Origin: Sporosarcina sp. FSL W7-1349
GTDB lineage: Bacteria > Bacillota > Bacilli > Bacillales_A > Planococcaceae
Direction: 5' to 3'
DNA: 64,000 nt
NCBI RefSeq assembly: GCF_038003045.1
Contig: NZ_JBBOOK010000001.1
Span: 2,108,001-2,172,000 of the forward strand
Below the pieces are notes generated by a model, which saw only the letters and a program-made list of their open reading frames with translations, made no database searches and had not been told where the DNA came from. Of this stretch, positions 8,925 to 18,684 are shown one piece after another. Made by a program: the position numbers and the translations under genes. Position 1 is the first letter of the stretch. Each line of letters begins with the position of its first letter.

Positions 8925-10649
8925 TTAGTTTCTTAATGTGGCTGTTTGCACCTCATCAATCGTCAAATTTTCATCGATGGCAACTCCATATTGCTCTTTC
9001 GCCTGTTCCCTATTCAAGTTGCCCAGTATAACATCTTGCAGTACTAATTGTGGTTTACGATTAAACGGAGACCCGTACCCGCCTCCTCCAGCAGTCTGTA
9101 GTCGGATTGTGCTGTTTTGTTGAACTGGCATTGTCACTTTTGAGCCCAATTCAACGGCTTCTCCTTCGGGGTTGATTAATGTACAAGAAGATGTAGCTCC
9201 TCCTTTTCCGCCAAATAGCCCCCATGGTTGGTTGTTTTGTCTATCTGACATTAAAGTTACAGTAAATTCATCTCCCAAGAGCACAAGTTCCCTCATCAGT
9301 CCCAGACCTCCACGATGCTTTCCAGGTCCGCCGCTGCCTTCAACAAGGCCATATTGATTGACGATTAGTGGGAAAGACTGCTCAATGACCTCAACTGGGG
9401 TATTTAGAGTATTTGTCATATTCGTATGGACCCCGTCTAGTCCGTCCATATCGGATAGTCCACCTTGGCCACCTCCGTAGGTTTCTACATAGGAAAAGTA
9501 TTTATGGGTGTCATGGTTTAAACCACCAATAGAAAAACCATTCATAGTCCCTGAACATGCCGCCATCGACTGTTCTGGCAAGACGTCTGCCAAGGCGCCG
9601 AAAATGGCGTCCGCAATCCGTTGAGATGTATTTGAATTGGCGTTCGACACGGGAGCAGGAAATTCCGGATTGACAATAGACCCTTTCGGAGCAACAATTT
9701 GTATGCTCCGGTACGTGCCCGCGTTAGGTGGAACATCCGGTTCGAGCAAAGACTTCACGGCATAAAAGACACAAGCGCTTGTTACTCCATGAGTGGAGTT
9801 GACCGGACCTCTCGCTTGCTTATCCGAGCCCGTGAAATCAACGACAATTTCGTCTCCCTTCACTGAAATCTGTACTTTAATCAAGATCGGATCTTCTGTA
9901 ATTCCGTCTCCTTCCAATATGTCCTCAAATTGATACGTTCCTTCTTTCACTTCTTGGATCGCGGCCCGCATTCGACGATCGGAATAATCCATAATTTCCT
10001 GCATACAGAAATAAATATGGTCGGTTGAATACTTTTCAACCAGTTCAATTAGCCGTTTTTCCGCAATACTGTTGGCAGCCAATTGAGCATAAATATCACC
10101 CAGTACTTCCTCACCAGTTCTTACATTCTTCTCTAAAAGCCGTATGACTTCCCGATCCAACTGTCCACCTTTCCTTACTCGAATCGCTGGCAAGCGCAAG
10201 CCTTCCTGGAAAATCTCCGTAGCTTTGACAGACATGCTTCCCGGCGTCAATCCGCCCACATCAACATGGTGAGCAATATTAGCTGCCAACGCAATTAACT
10301 CCCCTTTATAAAAAATAGGGCTAATCATAAAAATGTCGGGCAAATGGGAACCGCTAATATATGGATCATTGATTAAAATCGCATCACCTTCATTTAATTC
10401 ATCTTCAGGGTACATTTTTAGCACTTCTTGTACTACGGATGGCATAAGTCCCAAATGCAGAGGGACATGTTCAGCCTGCGCTACCAATTCACCATGTTTC
10501 GTATAAATTGCAGTAGAACAATCTACTCGGTCTTTTATATTCGTTGATAATGCCGTTCTGATTAGCGCGACGCCCATTTCCTCGGCAATTGAATAGAAAG
10601 CATTTTTCATGACCTCTAAAGTGATGCCATCAATATTTGGCTGTTTCAC
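8925..10649 (-). CDS. hyuB: Hydantoinase/oxoprolinase subunit B
   Basis: A 574-residue member of the HyuB/5-oxoprolinase C-terminal family, which with HyuA forms an ATP-dependent hydrolase of cyclic amides (hydantoins, 5-oxoproline or N-methylhydantoin). Visible family regions are GDAILINDPYISGSHLPDI, NIAHHVDVGG, TGSDKQARGPVNSTHGVT and GSGGPGKHRGGLGL. It uses a GTG start at 10649 behind GGAGGTCATGAAGC. It overlaps the end of the A-subunit gene by 20 bases, as expected for translationally coupled subunits. The exact ring substrate is not determinable here. Confidence 0.93.
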   Translation of the reverse strand: MKQPNIDGITLEVMKNAFYSIAEEMGVALIRTALSTNIKDRVDCSTAIYTKHGELVAQAEHVPLHLGLMPSVVQEVLKMYPEDELNEGDAILINDPYISGSHLPDIFMISPIFYKGELIALAANIAHHVDVGGLTPGSMSVKATEIFQEGLRLPAIRVRKGGQLDREVIRLLEKNVRTGEEVLGDIYAQLAANSIAEKRLIELVEKYSTDHIYFCMQEIMDYSDRRMRAAIQEVKEGTYQFEDILEGDGITEDPILIKVQISVKGDEIVVDFTGSDKQARGPVNSTHGVTSACVFYAVKSLLEPDVPPNAGTYRSIQIVAPKGSIVNPEFPAPVSNANSNTSQRIADAIFGALADVLPEQSMAACSGTMNGFSIGGLNHDTHKYFSYVETYGGGQGGLSDMDGLDGVHTNMTNTLNTPVEVIEQSFPLIVNQYGLVEGSGGPGKHRGGLGLMRELVLLGDEFTVTLMSDRQNNQPWGLFGGKGGATSSCTLINPEGEAVELGSKVTMPVQQNSTIRLQTAGGGGYGSPFNRKPQLVLQDVILGNLNREQAKEQYGVAIDENLTIDEVQTATLRN

Positions 10650-12720
10650 GCTTCATGACCTCCTTCATCCCTTGTGTGCTATTTTGAATCAATAAATTGT
10701 TGTATTCATCCACTTGGATTTGCTGATTAGGATGAATAACAATGGTGGAATCCAATTGCTCAATGATGGCTGGCCCATGGAGGACAAATCCGACATGAAG
10801 ATCCTCTCTTTGATAAACTGCTGTAGGATAAAAATCCCCTTGGAAAAACACATCCCGCTCGGCTATTGGCAACGGGTTTTGATGAACCGATCCAGATAAC
10901 TCTTGCTGTTTCGGCTTATTAATACGTCCAAATGCAATCAGCCGAATATTAACGACTTCCAAGTCCTCTTCCAAACGATTAAAGCCATATACTTTTTCGT
11001 GGGTGATATGGAAGTCTTTGATGGCTTGTTGCAGTGCTCCCTCATTCACAACCATTCCGCTTAAAGGAATATTTAATTCGTACGCCTGATTACGATAGCG
11101 CAAGTCCAAGCTGACATTATAATCTATTATTTCGCTATGGAACCCTTCTCTCGTCAAGTCGGTGAAAGCTTGGTTCTTCAATTCCATAATCCTCTTGTTG
11201 GCGTCATCAAGCTGAAGTGCCGAAATTACAGAAATCAAGGATTGCACATAATCATGACGGACATCTGCCATCAACATACCTGTCGCGCACATAATGCCGG
11301 GGTTTGGTGGGATAATAATATTTTTGCAGCCCAATTCATTGGCAATATCACCGGCATGAAGCGGACCGGCTCCTCCAAATGCCAAAAGAGAGAAGTCCCG
11401 CGAATCATGCCCTTTTTCAACGGATATAACTCGAATACCCCTAACCATATTGGCATTCACTACTTTCAAAATACCTTCAGCAGCCTCTTCCACCGTGATG
11501 CCCAGGGGATTAGCAATCTTTTCCTGGATTACTTCGCGAGCCCGTTCAATGTCCATCTTCATCCGTCCACCTAAAATGGAATCCGGATTAATCCGGCCAA
11601 GAATGACATTCGCATCGCTGACTGTCGGCTCGGTCCCTCCTTTTCCGTAACATACGGGTCCAGGATCTGCCCCGGCGCTGTGAGGCCCTACCCGCAATGC
11701 TCCTCCGGAATCAATCCACGCAATGCTTCCGCCTCCTGAACCGATGGTGTGCATTTCAACCATTGGCACATGAATTGGGTAATCTTCTATTTTGCTAGTG
11801 GTAGTGTACTGCGGCTTTCCATTCGCTATCAAAGCTGTGTCGAGACTCGTACCTCCCATATCGATGGTAATCAGATTGCCATGTCCGGTCATGTCAGCAA
11901 CATTTCCTGCTGCAATAACACCACCTGCCGGTCCAGAAAGTACCGTACGAACCGGCATTTCAACAGCCTTATCGGTACTAATCACTCCGCCATTCGATTG
12001 CATAATATAGAGATCACTGGATATCTCAAGTGTTTTTAATTCCTTCTCCAGATATTGTAAATAGAATTTCATCTTAGGCATAACATATCCATTGACAGCT
12101 ACCGTGCTAGTTCTCTCGTATTCTTTGATTTCCGGCAAAACTTCATATGATAAAGTTATCGAAACGTCTGTCAAATGCTTTGAAAGAATCTGCTTCACTA
12201 AAATTTCATTTTCAGGATTCAAGAAAGAGTTGATAAAACAGATGACCACCGATTCGGCGCCGACTTTTTTTAGTTCTTCCGCAAGGCCGATAATCTCTTG
12301 CTCTTGGATTGGTTTTACAACCTCCCCTTGTGCATTGACTCGCTCCTCTACTTCCCATCTTAAATTCCTTGGAATAAGTGGTTCTGAACGCCGTGCCCGG
12401 AAATCATATAGCTTGGGTCTTGTCTGTCGACCAATTTGCAAGACATCTTTAAAACCTTTCGTGGTCAGCAAAACGGTTTTTGCCCCTTTTTTCTCCAGCA
12501 ATGTATTGGTAGCAACTGTCGAACCATGGATAAAAAAGGACAGATCGTGATATGAATTATTCGTTTCCGCCATAATCTGCTTAACACCATTCAAAACACC
12601 AATAGAGCTATTTTCTGGAGTAGAAGGCACTTTCGTAATAAATGTTTCGCCAGTCTCCTCTAAAATTAGAGCTACATCAGTGAAAGTCCCGCCTGTATCG
12701 ACGCCAATTCTTAAACTCAA
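10630..12720 (-). CDS. hyuA: Hydantoinase/oxoprolinase subunit A
   Basis: A 696-residue HyuA-family ATPase-like subunit. The N-terminus has the glycine-rich RIGVDTGGTFTDVALI nucleotide-binding start, followed by FIHGSTVATNTLLE. Later come the actin-fold segments NLITIDMGGTSLDTALI and FGGAGPLHAGDIANELG. It begins with TTG at 12720 after GGGAGG. It is the first gene of the operon A-B-small protein-symporter. A divergent-function RpiR regulator lies immediately upstream on the same strand, separated by a terminator, and is the likely regulator of this operon. Confidence 0.93.
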   Translation of the reverse strand: MSLRIGVDTGGTFTDVALILEETGETFITKVPSTPENSSIGVLNGVKQIMAETNNSYHDLSFFIHGSTVATNTLLEKKGAKTVLLTTKGFKDVLQIGRQTRPKLYDFRARRSEPLIPRNLRWEVEERVNAQGEVVKPIQEQEIIGLAEELKKVGAESVVICFINSFLNPENEILVKQILSKHLTDVSITLSYEVLPEIKEYERTSTVAVNGYVMPKMKFYLQYLEKELKTLEISSDLYIMQSNGGVISTDKAVEMPVRTVLSGPAGGVIAAGNVADMTGHGNLITIDMGGTSLDTALIANGKPQYTTTSKIEDYPIHVPMVEMHTIGSGGGSIAWIDSGGALRVGPHSAGADPGPVCYGKGGTEPTVSDANVILGRINPDSILGGRMKMDIERAREVIQEKIANPLGITVEEAAEGILKVVNANMVRGIRVISVEKGHDSRDFSLLAFGGAGPLHAGDIANELGCKNIIIPPNPGIMCATGMLMADVRHDYVQSLISVISALQLDDANKRIMELKNQAFTDLTREGFHSEIIDYNVSLDLRYRNQAYELNIPLSGMVVNEGALQQAIKDFHITHEKVYGFNRLEEDLEVVNIRLIAFGRINKPKQQELSGSVHQNPLPIAERDVFFQGDFYPTAVYQREDLHVGFVLHGPAIIEQLDSTIVIHPNQQIQVDEYNNLLIQNSTQGMKEVMKRETAKY

Positions 12721-12882
12721 TCTAATTACCTCCCTTTAAATTTCTCTAATACAAAATAGTATTAATTAAATTATCTCAATTTAATAAATAATATAACATC
12801 AGTTTTGGACCAAGTAAACCTTTTTATTTAAAAAATGAAACAAAAAATCCTTTCTGCTATAAAAACTGGTTTTGTCATAATA

Positions 12883-12915
12883 AAAGCGCAAACCCCTATA
12901 CTGGTTTGCGCTGCC
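12883..12915 (-). terminator. Intrinsic terminator after the rpiR-type gene
   Basis: On the minus strand GCGCAAACC pairs with GGTTTGCGC and is followed by TTTTATT. It separates the regulator from the hydantoinase operon. Confidence 0.85.
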
Positions 12916-12926
12916 AACTAAAAATG

Positions 12927-13781
12927 CTAAGTAGTCATAATCCCTTTTTCTATGAGAAGTTTACCTATTTCCTCCAATGAAAGCATGGAATCCTCTGCAA
13001 GGTGCCATCCTAACACAACAGTAATAGTCTCTATTAAAGAAATGGTCGGAACTAACGTAAAATGCCCTTCTTTTCGGATCGTATACAGTGTCACATTTGC
13101 TAGCGGTATCAAGGAGTTATTCATATCATCTGTAATAAGCACAATAGGATGACCCAATTCCGCACAATATTTAACGGCTTGATACGTTAACTGAGTAAAT
13201 GGGGAAAGTGCGATGAAAACCAACAGATCCCCTTTCTTTATATGATAAAGGCGATCCATTATAAAGTGAGGTTCATAGCTAAGTTGGTTTACTTTGTAAG
13301 AAAACTGGTTGATTGTATTCTCAAAATATAGAGCAGCTACCCTCGCTGTTCGTAATCCAAATACATGTGTCACATCTGATTGTTGAATCAATTTCGCCGC
13401 TTCCTGGATGCTGTTGATCAAACGTTTGTCCAGCGTCACGCTCTGCACCAGATTTATCTCTTTCCATACTTTTTCAATTTTCATCTCTTCACTTGATAAT
13501 TCTTGCTGAGACTCTTCAAAATCCCACCATTTTGGAATCTTTGACTCCATTGCAATTTTGTGAATATCCTTTTTAAATTCACCTAGACTGTCATAGCCTA
13601 AATTTTGAATGGTTCGCAATACAGTTGTCGTCCCAACAGCCGCCTTTTTCGCTATTTCAGCTACTGAATCTAAGCCAAGATCCCGATAATTTTCAAGTAC
13701 ATATTCACAGAATACCTTTTGTTTTTTAGGAAGATTGTTTTTCATTTTAATGATTTTGCTTAGTACATTTTCCTCTCCCAT
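12927..13781 (-). CDS. RpiR/MurR family transcriptional regulator
   Basis: A 284-residue regulator. The N-terminal helix-turn-helix (about residues 1-80) contains the family segment SVAEIAKKAAVGTTTVLRTI. The C-terminal half is an SIS (phosphosugar isomerase-like) domain with GLRTARVAALYFEN and VFIALSPFTQLTYQAV. I chose ATG at 13781 because the GGAGG site is 7 bases before it; the TTG six bases upstream is too close. RpiR proteins sense phosphosugars or related metabolites. Here the neighbours (hydantoinase A/B upstream of the symporter, cyclodeaminase divergently) suggest control of amino-acid-derivative catabolism. Confidence 0.88.
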   Translation of the reverse strand: MGEENVLSKIIKMKNNLPKKQKVFCEYVLENYRDLGLDSVAEIAKKAAVGTTTVLRTIQNLGYDSLGEFKKDIHKIAMESKIPKWWDFEESQQELSSEEMKIEKVWKEINLVQSVTLDKRLINSIQEAAKLIQQSDVTHVFGLRTARVAALYFENTINQFSYKVNQLSYEPHFIMDRLYHIKKGDLLVFIALSPFTQLTYQAVKYCAELGHPIVLITDDMNNSLIPLANVTLYTIRKEGHFTLVPTISLIETITVVLGWHLAEDSMLSLEEIGKLLIEKGIMTT

Positions 13782-14026
13782 TTTCAAGCCTCCCCCGACA
13801 TCTCCACATAGTCTCTTTATTCATTATAAGGCAAATTCTCTTGTAATTGTAAGTATCGATAGTGATACTGTTGACCATCTACTAAAGAGAAAATTCACTT
13901 TGAAATACCCAAGGAATTTTTAATCCTTTTTTGAATAAAAAAGGTTTACTAACTCCAATCCATATGTTAATGTTATCCCAATGATTTAAATTTTTCAATT
14001 ATACTAATAAATAAGGAGAGAATACG

Positions 14027-15184
14027 ATGACATTAACGATGAATTCAGTCGCAACAGATGCCAAGGACACAGCTGTAGAACTGTTATTCCTGTCGGAGCC
14101 GGATTTAATTGAAGCAGGAGTTTTAGAGATGGATCACTGTGTGGAAGTTATCGATAAAATGTTCCACGTCTTAGGAAAAGGTGATTATTTAATGGGGGGG
14201 CCTAACGAAAATCATCATGGGATGATGTTATGGTTCCCGAAGGAAAAAAGATTTGATAATATGCCAGTTGCCGGACCTGATCGGAGGTTCATGTCACTCA
14301 TTTCCTATTTGGGAGATGACTTTAATATAGCCGGTGAAAAATGGTATGGCTCAAATATTAACAACAGAGAAAAAGGCCTTCCTCGCTCGATTCTTACGGT
14401 AACTTTAAATGAGGTGGATACCGGTAAACCATTAGCATTTATGTCGGGAAATTTAATTAGCGCGATGAGAACCGGGGCAGTTCCTGGTGTAGCCAGCAGA
14501 TACTTAGCACGGGAAAACTCAAAAACCTTAGCAGTCGTGGGAACAGGTGTTATCAACAAAGCATGCGTGGCAGCTATACAGTATGCGGTTCCTTCTATAG
14601 AAGAGATTAAAGTGTTCGATATCAATCAGGAGCGCAGTAAAGAGTTCATCGAGGAAATGGAAAAGGACTTGGACTGTAAGTTTAAAGCTGTATCCTCTAT
14701 GGAAGAATGCATCCGCGATTCAGATATCGTCACCATTGCCACTTCCGGAGCAAAAAAACCGGAAATCAAAGATGAATGGGTGAAAAAAGGGTGCCTTATC
14801 ACTCTTACCGGAACAGCTCAATTATCGGATTCTTTCTATCAAAACAACACCATAGTCGCAGATAATTGGAAAATGCACGAAGCGTGGTATCGTGATGGAT
14901 TGGAACATCCCGACGGAATAGATAGCATCACGAGCTGGGCACCTACCGGAGATCTACTGAAACTTATTCATGATAAAAAAGTGGATGCTTCTCGAATTGC
15001 AAGTCTAGGAGATTTAGTGTACAACAAGACGCCTCTCCGAAAGAGCGAAGACGAAACAATTATTTTCGTGACTGGCGGCTTACCTACTGAAGACATCGCA
15101 TGGGGATATGAATTGTATAAAAAAGCAAAAGAGAAATCGCTTGGCCAACCATTAAAACTTTGGGATACTCCACACTGGGCATAA
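14027..15184 (+). CDS. Ornithine cyclodeaminase/mu-crystallin family protein
   Basis: A 385-residue protein of the OCD/mu-crystallin family. The NAD-binding Rossmann start TLAVVGTGVINKACVAAI lies in the middle, preceded by SGNLISAMRTGAVPGVASRYLA with the substrate-binding arginine. It is longer than classical ornithine cyclodeaminase (about 330) with an extended N-terminus. Such long members are sometimes annotated as tyramine oxidase subunit B, so deamination of ornithine is not certain. ATG follows AAGGAG with 8-base spacing. It is divergent from the RpiR regulator and is likely part of the same amino-acid-derivative pathway. Confidence 0.85.
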   Translation: MTLTMNSVATDAKDTAVELLFLSEPDLIEAGVLEMDHCVEVIDKMFHVLGKGDYLMGGPNENHHGMMLWFPKEKRFDNMPVAGPDRRFMSLISYLGDDFNIAGEKWYGSNINNREKGLPRSILTVTLNEVDTGKPLAFMSGNLISAMRTGAVPGVASRYLARENSKTLAVVGTGVINKACVAAIQYAVPSIEEIKVFDINQERSKEFIEEMEKDLDCKFKAVSSMEECIRDSDIVTIATSGAKKPEIKDEWVKKGCLITLTGTAQLSDSFYQNNTIVADNWKMHEAWYRDGLEHPDGIDSITSWAPTGDLLKLIHDKKVDASRIASLGDLVYNKTPLRKSEDETIIFVTGGLPTEDIAWGYELYKKAKEKSLGQPLKLWDTPHWA

Positions 15185-15433
15185 AACCTGGTAAATTAGC
15201 GTGGGATAATAATATACTTCTGATTTTTTTGACGCTTCCCGGAGACAGCTGTGAATGTTGGTCTGCCCTATCGCTTTATCCAATTTTAGGATTCGTAAAA
15301 GGAACATTTGCCATTCACTTAAATCAGTATAGAGGTGGGGACCTCGCAAACGAACAATATCCACTACCAAGAGTCACAAATCAACTGGATCTGCGAGCTT
15401 CGTTCATGTGAGAATACATTTATAGGAACAGTA

Positions 15434-15470
15434 AAAAGCTCCACAGGAAAATCCTGTAGAGCTTTTCCAT
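15434..15470 (+). terminator. Intrinsic terminator downstream of the cyclodeaminase
   Basis: AGCTCCACAGG pairs with CCTGTAGAGCT and is followed by TTTCC. It is 250 bases after the stop. The space between shows no supportable gene. Confidence 0.65.
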
Positions 15471-15558
15471 TTCTAATTAAAAATCGCAATGCCAAAAGGC
15501 AACACATTTCCAGGCAGTCACAGTTTTACTGATTAATCATAAACCTTACGTAGCGCCA

Positions 15559-18500
15559 TTACTCACTCTTCCCCTCAAGAACGACATCCTCTTCAAGCTT
15601 CTTCGATTTTTTCCCGCTAAATAGATTCTTGGTCTTTTCCGCCAAATTATCGATGACTACATACATAACCGGCACGAAGACGAGGGTTAATACCGTTGAA
15701 GCGGCTAGACCGAATACTACAACTACGGCCATTGGCTGGTTCGCTTCCGCTCCCTCACCAAATGCGAGGGCTACCGGTATCATTGTGAAGATGGTTGAAA
15801 CAGATGTCATTAGGATTGGACGGAGTCGGCTACGCCCTGATTCAATGAGCGCCTCGGTTCGGTCCATTCCTCTCGATCGTAAAATATTCGTATAGTCCAC
15901 AAGGATAATCCCGTTATTCAACACAATGGCAGCCAACATGATAATCCCCATCATGCCCGTCACACTTAAAGGGATATTGGTGACAAACAATCCGATCATT
16001 GCACCGATTACCATAGTCGGTAAAGAGAACATGATGACAAATGGGTGGGTGAATGATTCGAATTGGAATGCCATTACCATATACACGAGTATAATTCCAA
16101 GTACTAGTGCTATACCAAGAGATGTAAATTCTTTAGCAATCTCTTCCGCTTCCCCGCCCGTACTTACTTCATACCCTTCTGGCAGTGCAAGTTGATTCAA
16201 CTGCGCATTCAGGTCTTGAGAGACTTCGACTGCGGAACGGCCGATTACATCACTCGTGACATTCACTTGTCGTTTTTGGTTCTTCCGATTGATTTCAGTT
16301 GGACCTTGAACTTGCTTCAGTTCCGCGACTGCTGTGATTGGAACATGTACCCCTTGACTATTTTGTATGACGAAGGTTTCCAAATCACGAATCGTTTGTG
16401 TGCTTTCTTTCGGGAAGGCTACTCGAACGTCAAACTCATCGCCATCTTCTTTATACTTCGTGGCGACTTGTCCACTGAATGCCATGCTGACACCGCTCAT
16501 GACCTGTTGATAGGAGAGTCCATACTGACTGGCCACTTCCCGATTTACAATGATTTGAACTTCTGGACGGCCTTCCCCAGCCGTACTTTCGATGTTGAGC
16601 GTACCATCTATATCTTGAAGAATCCAAACAACTTGTTGCGATAAATCGCTTAAGATATCAAGGTCATCGCCCGATATTTCAACTTGAATCGGAGATCCTG
16701 TCCCCATTCCTTGGTCACTTTCTTGTACAGTGATTTTAGCACCCGGAATATCGCCTAGTAATGTGTCGACTTCTCCAACTAGCTCCGTTGTCGATAAATC
16801 CCGTTCACTTGCTTTGACAAACTTTAGGGCAAAACTCGCAAATTCCGAGCTTCCTCCCCCAATGCCCATCGAGCTACCACCGATTGTCACGGTCGTCATT
16901 TCGATAATATCGTCATATTTGGCAAGGCGTTCACTGATATCTTGAACCGTTTCCTCGGTTTTCGCCAATTGTGTACCTGGTTGCAGTTCCACATTGATTT
17001 GCATTTCTCCTCCGTCAGATGACGGCATTAACACAAATCCGATAAACGGAACAAGGAGCAAACTTCCCACTACAGTAGCCACAACGATACCGATTGTTCT
17101 TTTTCGAGCTCTTAACGCCTTTTCCAATAACTTCACATAACTATTGGTAAGCTTGTTCAGCAGCTTATTGAACCATCCTTTGCTCCCCTGCTCCTCAAAA
17201 GAGGCAGATACGTTTCCAAGAAATTTGGAAGATATCATCGGAAGGAATGTGATGGCACCAATCAATGCGGCCGATACAGCAAAGACAACTGTTAAGGCCA
17301 ATGGGCGGATCATCTGTGCGGCAAGTCCGCTAATGAATAGCATTGGTACGAAAATCGCCGCAGTCGTTAATGTCGCTGCAATAACCGAGGGTGCTAATTC
17401 AGTAGCCCCTGCTACTGCCGCTTCTTTGATCGGCATTCCTTCCGTCCGCTTCTTAAAGATGTTCTCAAGAATAACGATCGCACTATCAATCATTAATCCA
17501 ATCCCGATGGCCAATCCACCCATTGAGATGGTGTTAATACTTTCTCCCGTCAAATACATTAATGTAAAAGTCGTGAGAAGGGATAACGGCATGGTCAGTC
17601 CGATTACCAACGTTGTCCGAATACTGCGCAAGAATAGCTGCAAGACAATCATCGCCAACGCAAATCCCACAATCATATTCACCATGACCGAGTTGATCGA
17701 TTGTGAAATGAATACGGATGTATCCAATGTCGTTGTCAGTTTCAAACCGCGTTCTGCCAACTTCGGATTTAACTTATCAATGATTCGATTGACCTCATCA
17801 GCGGCACTGATTGTATTGGCATCCGATTGTTTCATAATGGAGAATGTCAGCGTATCTTCTCCATTAACCCGAGAGATGGTCGTCTGGTCTTCAAATGTAT
17901 CAATGACCTCGGCGACATCACTCACTTTAATCATTTCCCCGCCGGCTAAGCCGATTTGGGTGTTCATAATATCTTGGACGGAAGTATATTCTCCATCAAT
18001 CCGTACTTGAACGTCTTCGCCGCCTCGCTCAACGGTCCCCGCTGAAATGGAACGGTTCTCCGCCCCTAATGCTTGGACAACTTGGGAACCCGAAAGCCCA
18101 AAGTTTTGCAGCTTTCCAATGTCTAAATTGACCTGAATTTCTCTTTTCAGACCACCCGTGATATTAGCAGATGCAATTCCAGGCGCCCGCTCAAATTCCG
18201 GTTGGATTTCATTTTCAGCAATGACTTGTAATTCACTTAAGTCTGCACCGGTTAAACTAATTGTCTGAATCGGGATCGCTTGAGGATCGAGACGCATGAC
18301 CAATGGCGAATTCGCATCATCTGGCAATTGGGCTCGTACAGGATCCAGCTTCTCCCTCATATCATTTAAGGTTGTTTTAATATCTGTTCCATAATCAAAC
18401 TGCAAAATCACCATCGATGAATTTGGCTGTGAAATGGATTGGATCGTATCGATCCCTTCCAGTGTTCCAACAGCAGATTCTATCGGTTTACTAACCAATT

Positions 18501-18681
18501 CTTCAATTTCCTGCGAGGCGGCACCTGGATAGCTTGTAACAACAACCGCAATGGGCAAATCCATTTTCGGAAATAAATCTACTGCTAAGTTTCTCACTGA
18601 GATTACGCCCAAGACCAGCGCCAGCACGACAACCATGATGACGCCGACAGGACGATTTATTGAACCTTTAATCAGTTTCAA
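15559..18681 (-). CDS. RND-family efflux pump (AcrB/SwrC-like)
   Basis: A 1040-residue inner-membrane RND transporter with the usual twelve helices and two large extracellular porter domains. The TM4 region GLAIGIGLMIDSAIVILENI holds the proton-relay Asp. The N-terminus (PVGVIMVVVLALVLGVISVRNLAVDLFP) and the closing TM region are typical. It is closest in layout to Bacillus SwrC (YerP), which exports surfactin-like lipopeptides and other amphipathic compounds. It uses a TTG start at 18681, only 3 bases after the stop of the membrane-fusion gene, with an AGGA ribosome site. A divergent TetR gene probably represses the operon. Confidence 0.9.
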   Translation of the reverse strand: MKLIKGSINRPVGVIMVVVLALVLGVISVRNLAVDLFPKMDLPIAVVVTSYPGAASQEIEELVSKPIESAVGTLEGIDTIQSISQPNSSMVILQFDYGTDIKTTLNDMREKLDPVRAQLPDDANSPLVMRLDPQAIPIQTISLTGADLSELQVIAENEIQPEFERAPGIASANITGGLKREIQVNLDIGKLQNFGLSGSQVVQALGAENRSISAGTVERGGEDVQVRIDGEYTSVQDIMNTQIGLAGGEMIKVSDVAEVIDTFEDQTTISRVNGEDTLTFSIMKQSDANTISAADEVNRIIDKLNPKLAERGLKLTTTLDTSVFISQSINSVMVNMIVGFALAMIVLQLFLRSIRTTLVIGLTMPLSLLTTFTLMYLTGESINTISMGGLAIGIGLMIDSAIVILENIFKKRTEGMPIKEAAVAGATELAPSVIAATLTTAAIFVPMLFISGLAAQMIRPLALTVVFAVSAALIGAITFLPMISSKFLGNVSASFEEQGSKGWFNKLLNKLTNSYVKLLEKALRARKRTIGIVVATVVGSLLLVPFIGFVLMPSSDGGEMQINVELQPGTQLAKTEETVQDISERLAKYDDIIEMTTVTIGGSSMGIGGGSSEFASFALKFVKASERDLSTTELVGEVDTLLGDIPGAKITVQESDQGMGTGSPIQVEISGDDLDILSDLSQQVVWILQDIDGTLNIESTAGEGRPEVQIIVNREVASQYGLSYQQVMSGVSMAFSGQVATKYKEDGDEFDVRVAFPKESTQTIRDLETFVIQNSQGVHVPITAVAELKQVQGPTEINRKNQKRQVNVTSDVIGRSAVEVSQDLNAQLNQLALPEGYEVSTGGEAEEIAKEFTSLGIALVLGIILVYMVMAFQFESFTHPFVIMFSLPTMVIGAMIGLFVTNIPLSVTGMMGIIMLAAIVLNNGIILVDYTNILRSRGMDRTEALIESGRSRLRPILMTSVSTIFTMIPVALAFGEGAEANQPMAVVVVFGLAASTVLTLVFVPVMYVVIDNLAEKTKNLFSGKKSKKLEEDVVLEGKSE

Positions 18682-18684
18682 CGC

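Noticed and set aside
17144..18010. 288-codon open frame on + opposite the RND pump gene
   Set aside because: It is a shadow of a membrane-protein gene whose codon pattern keeps the opposite frame open.
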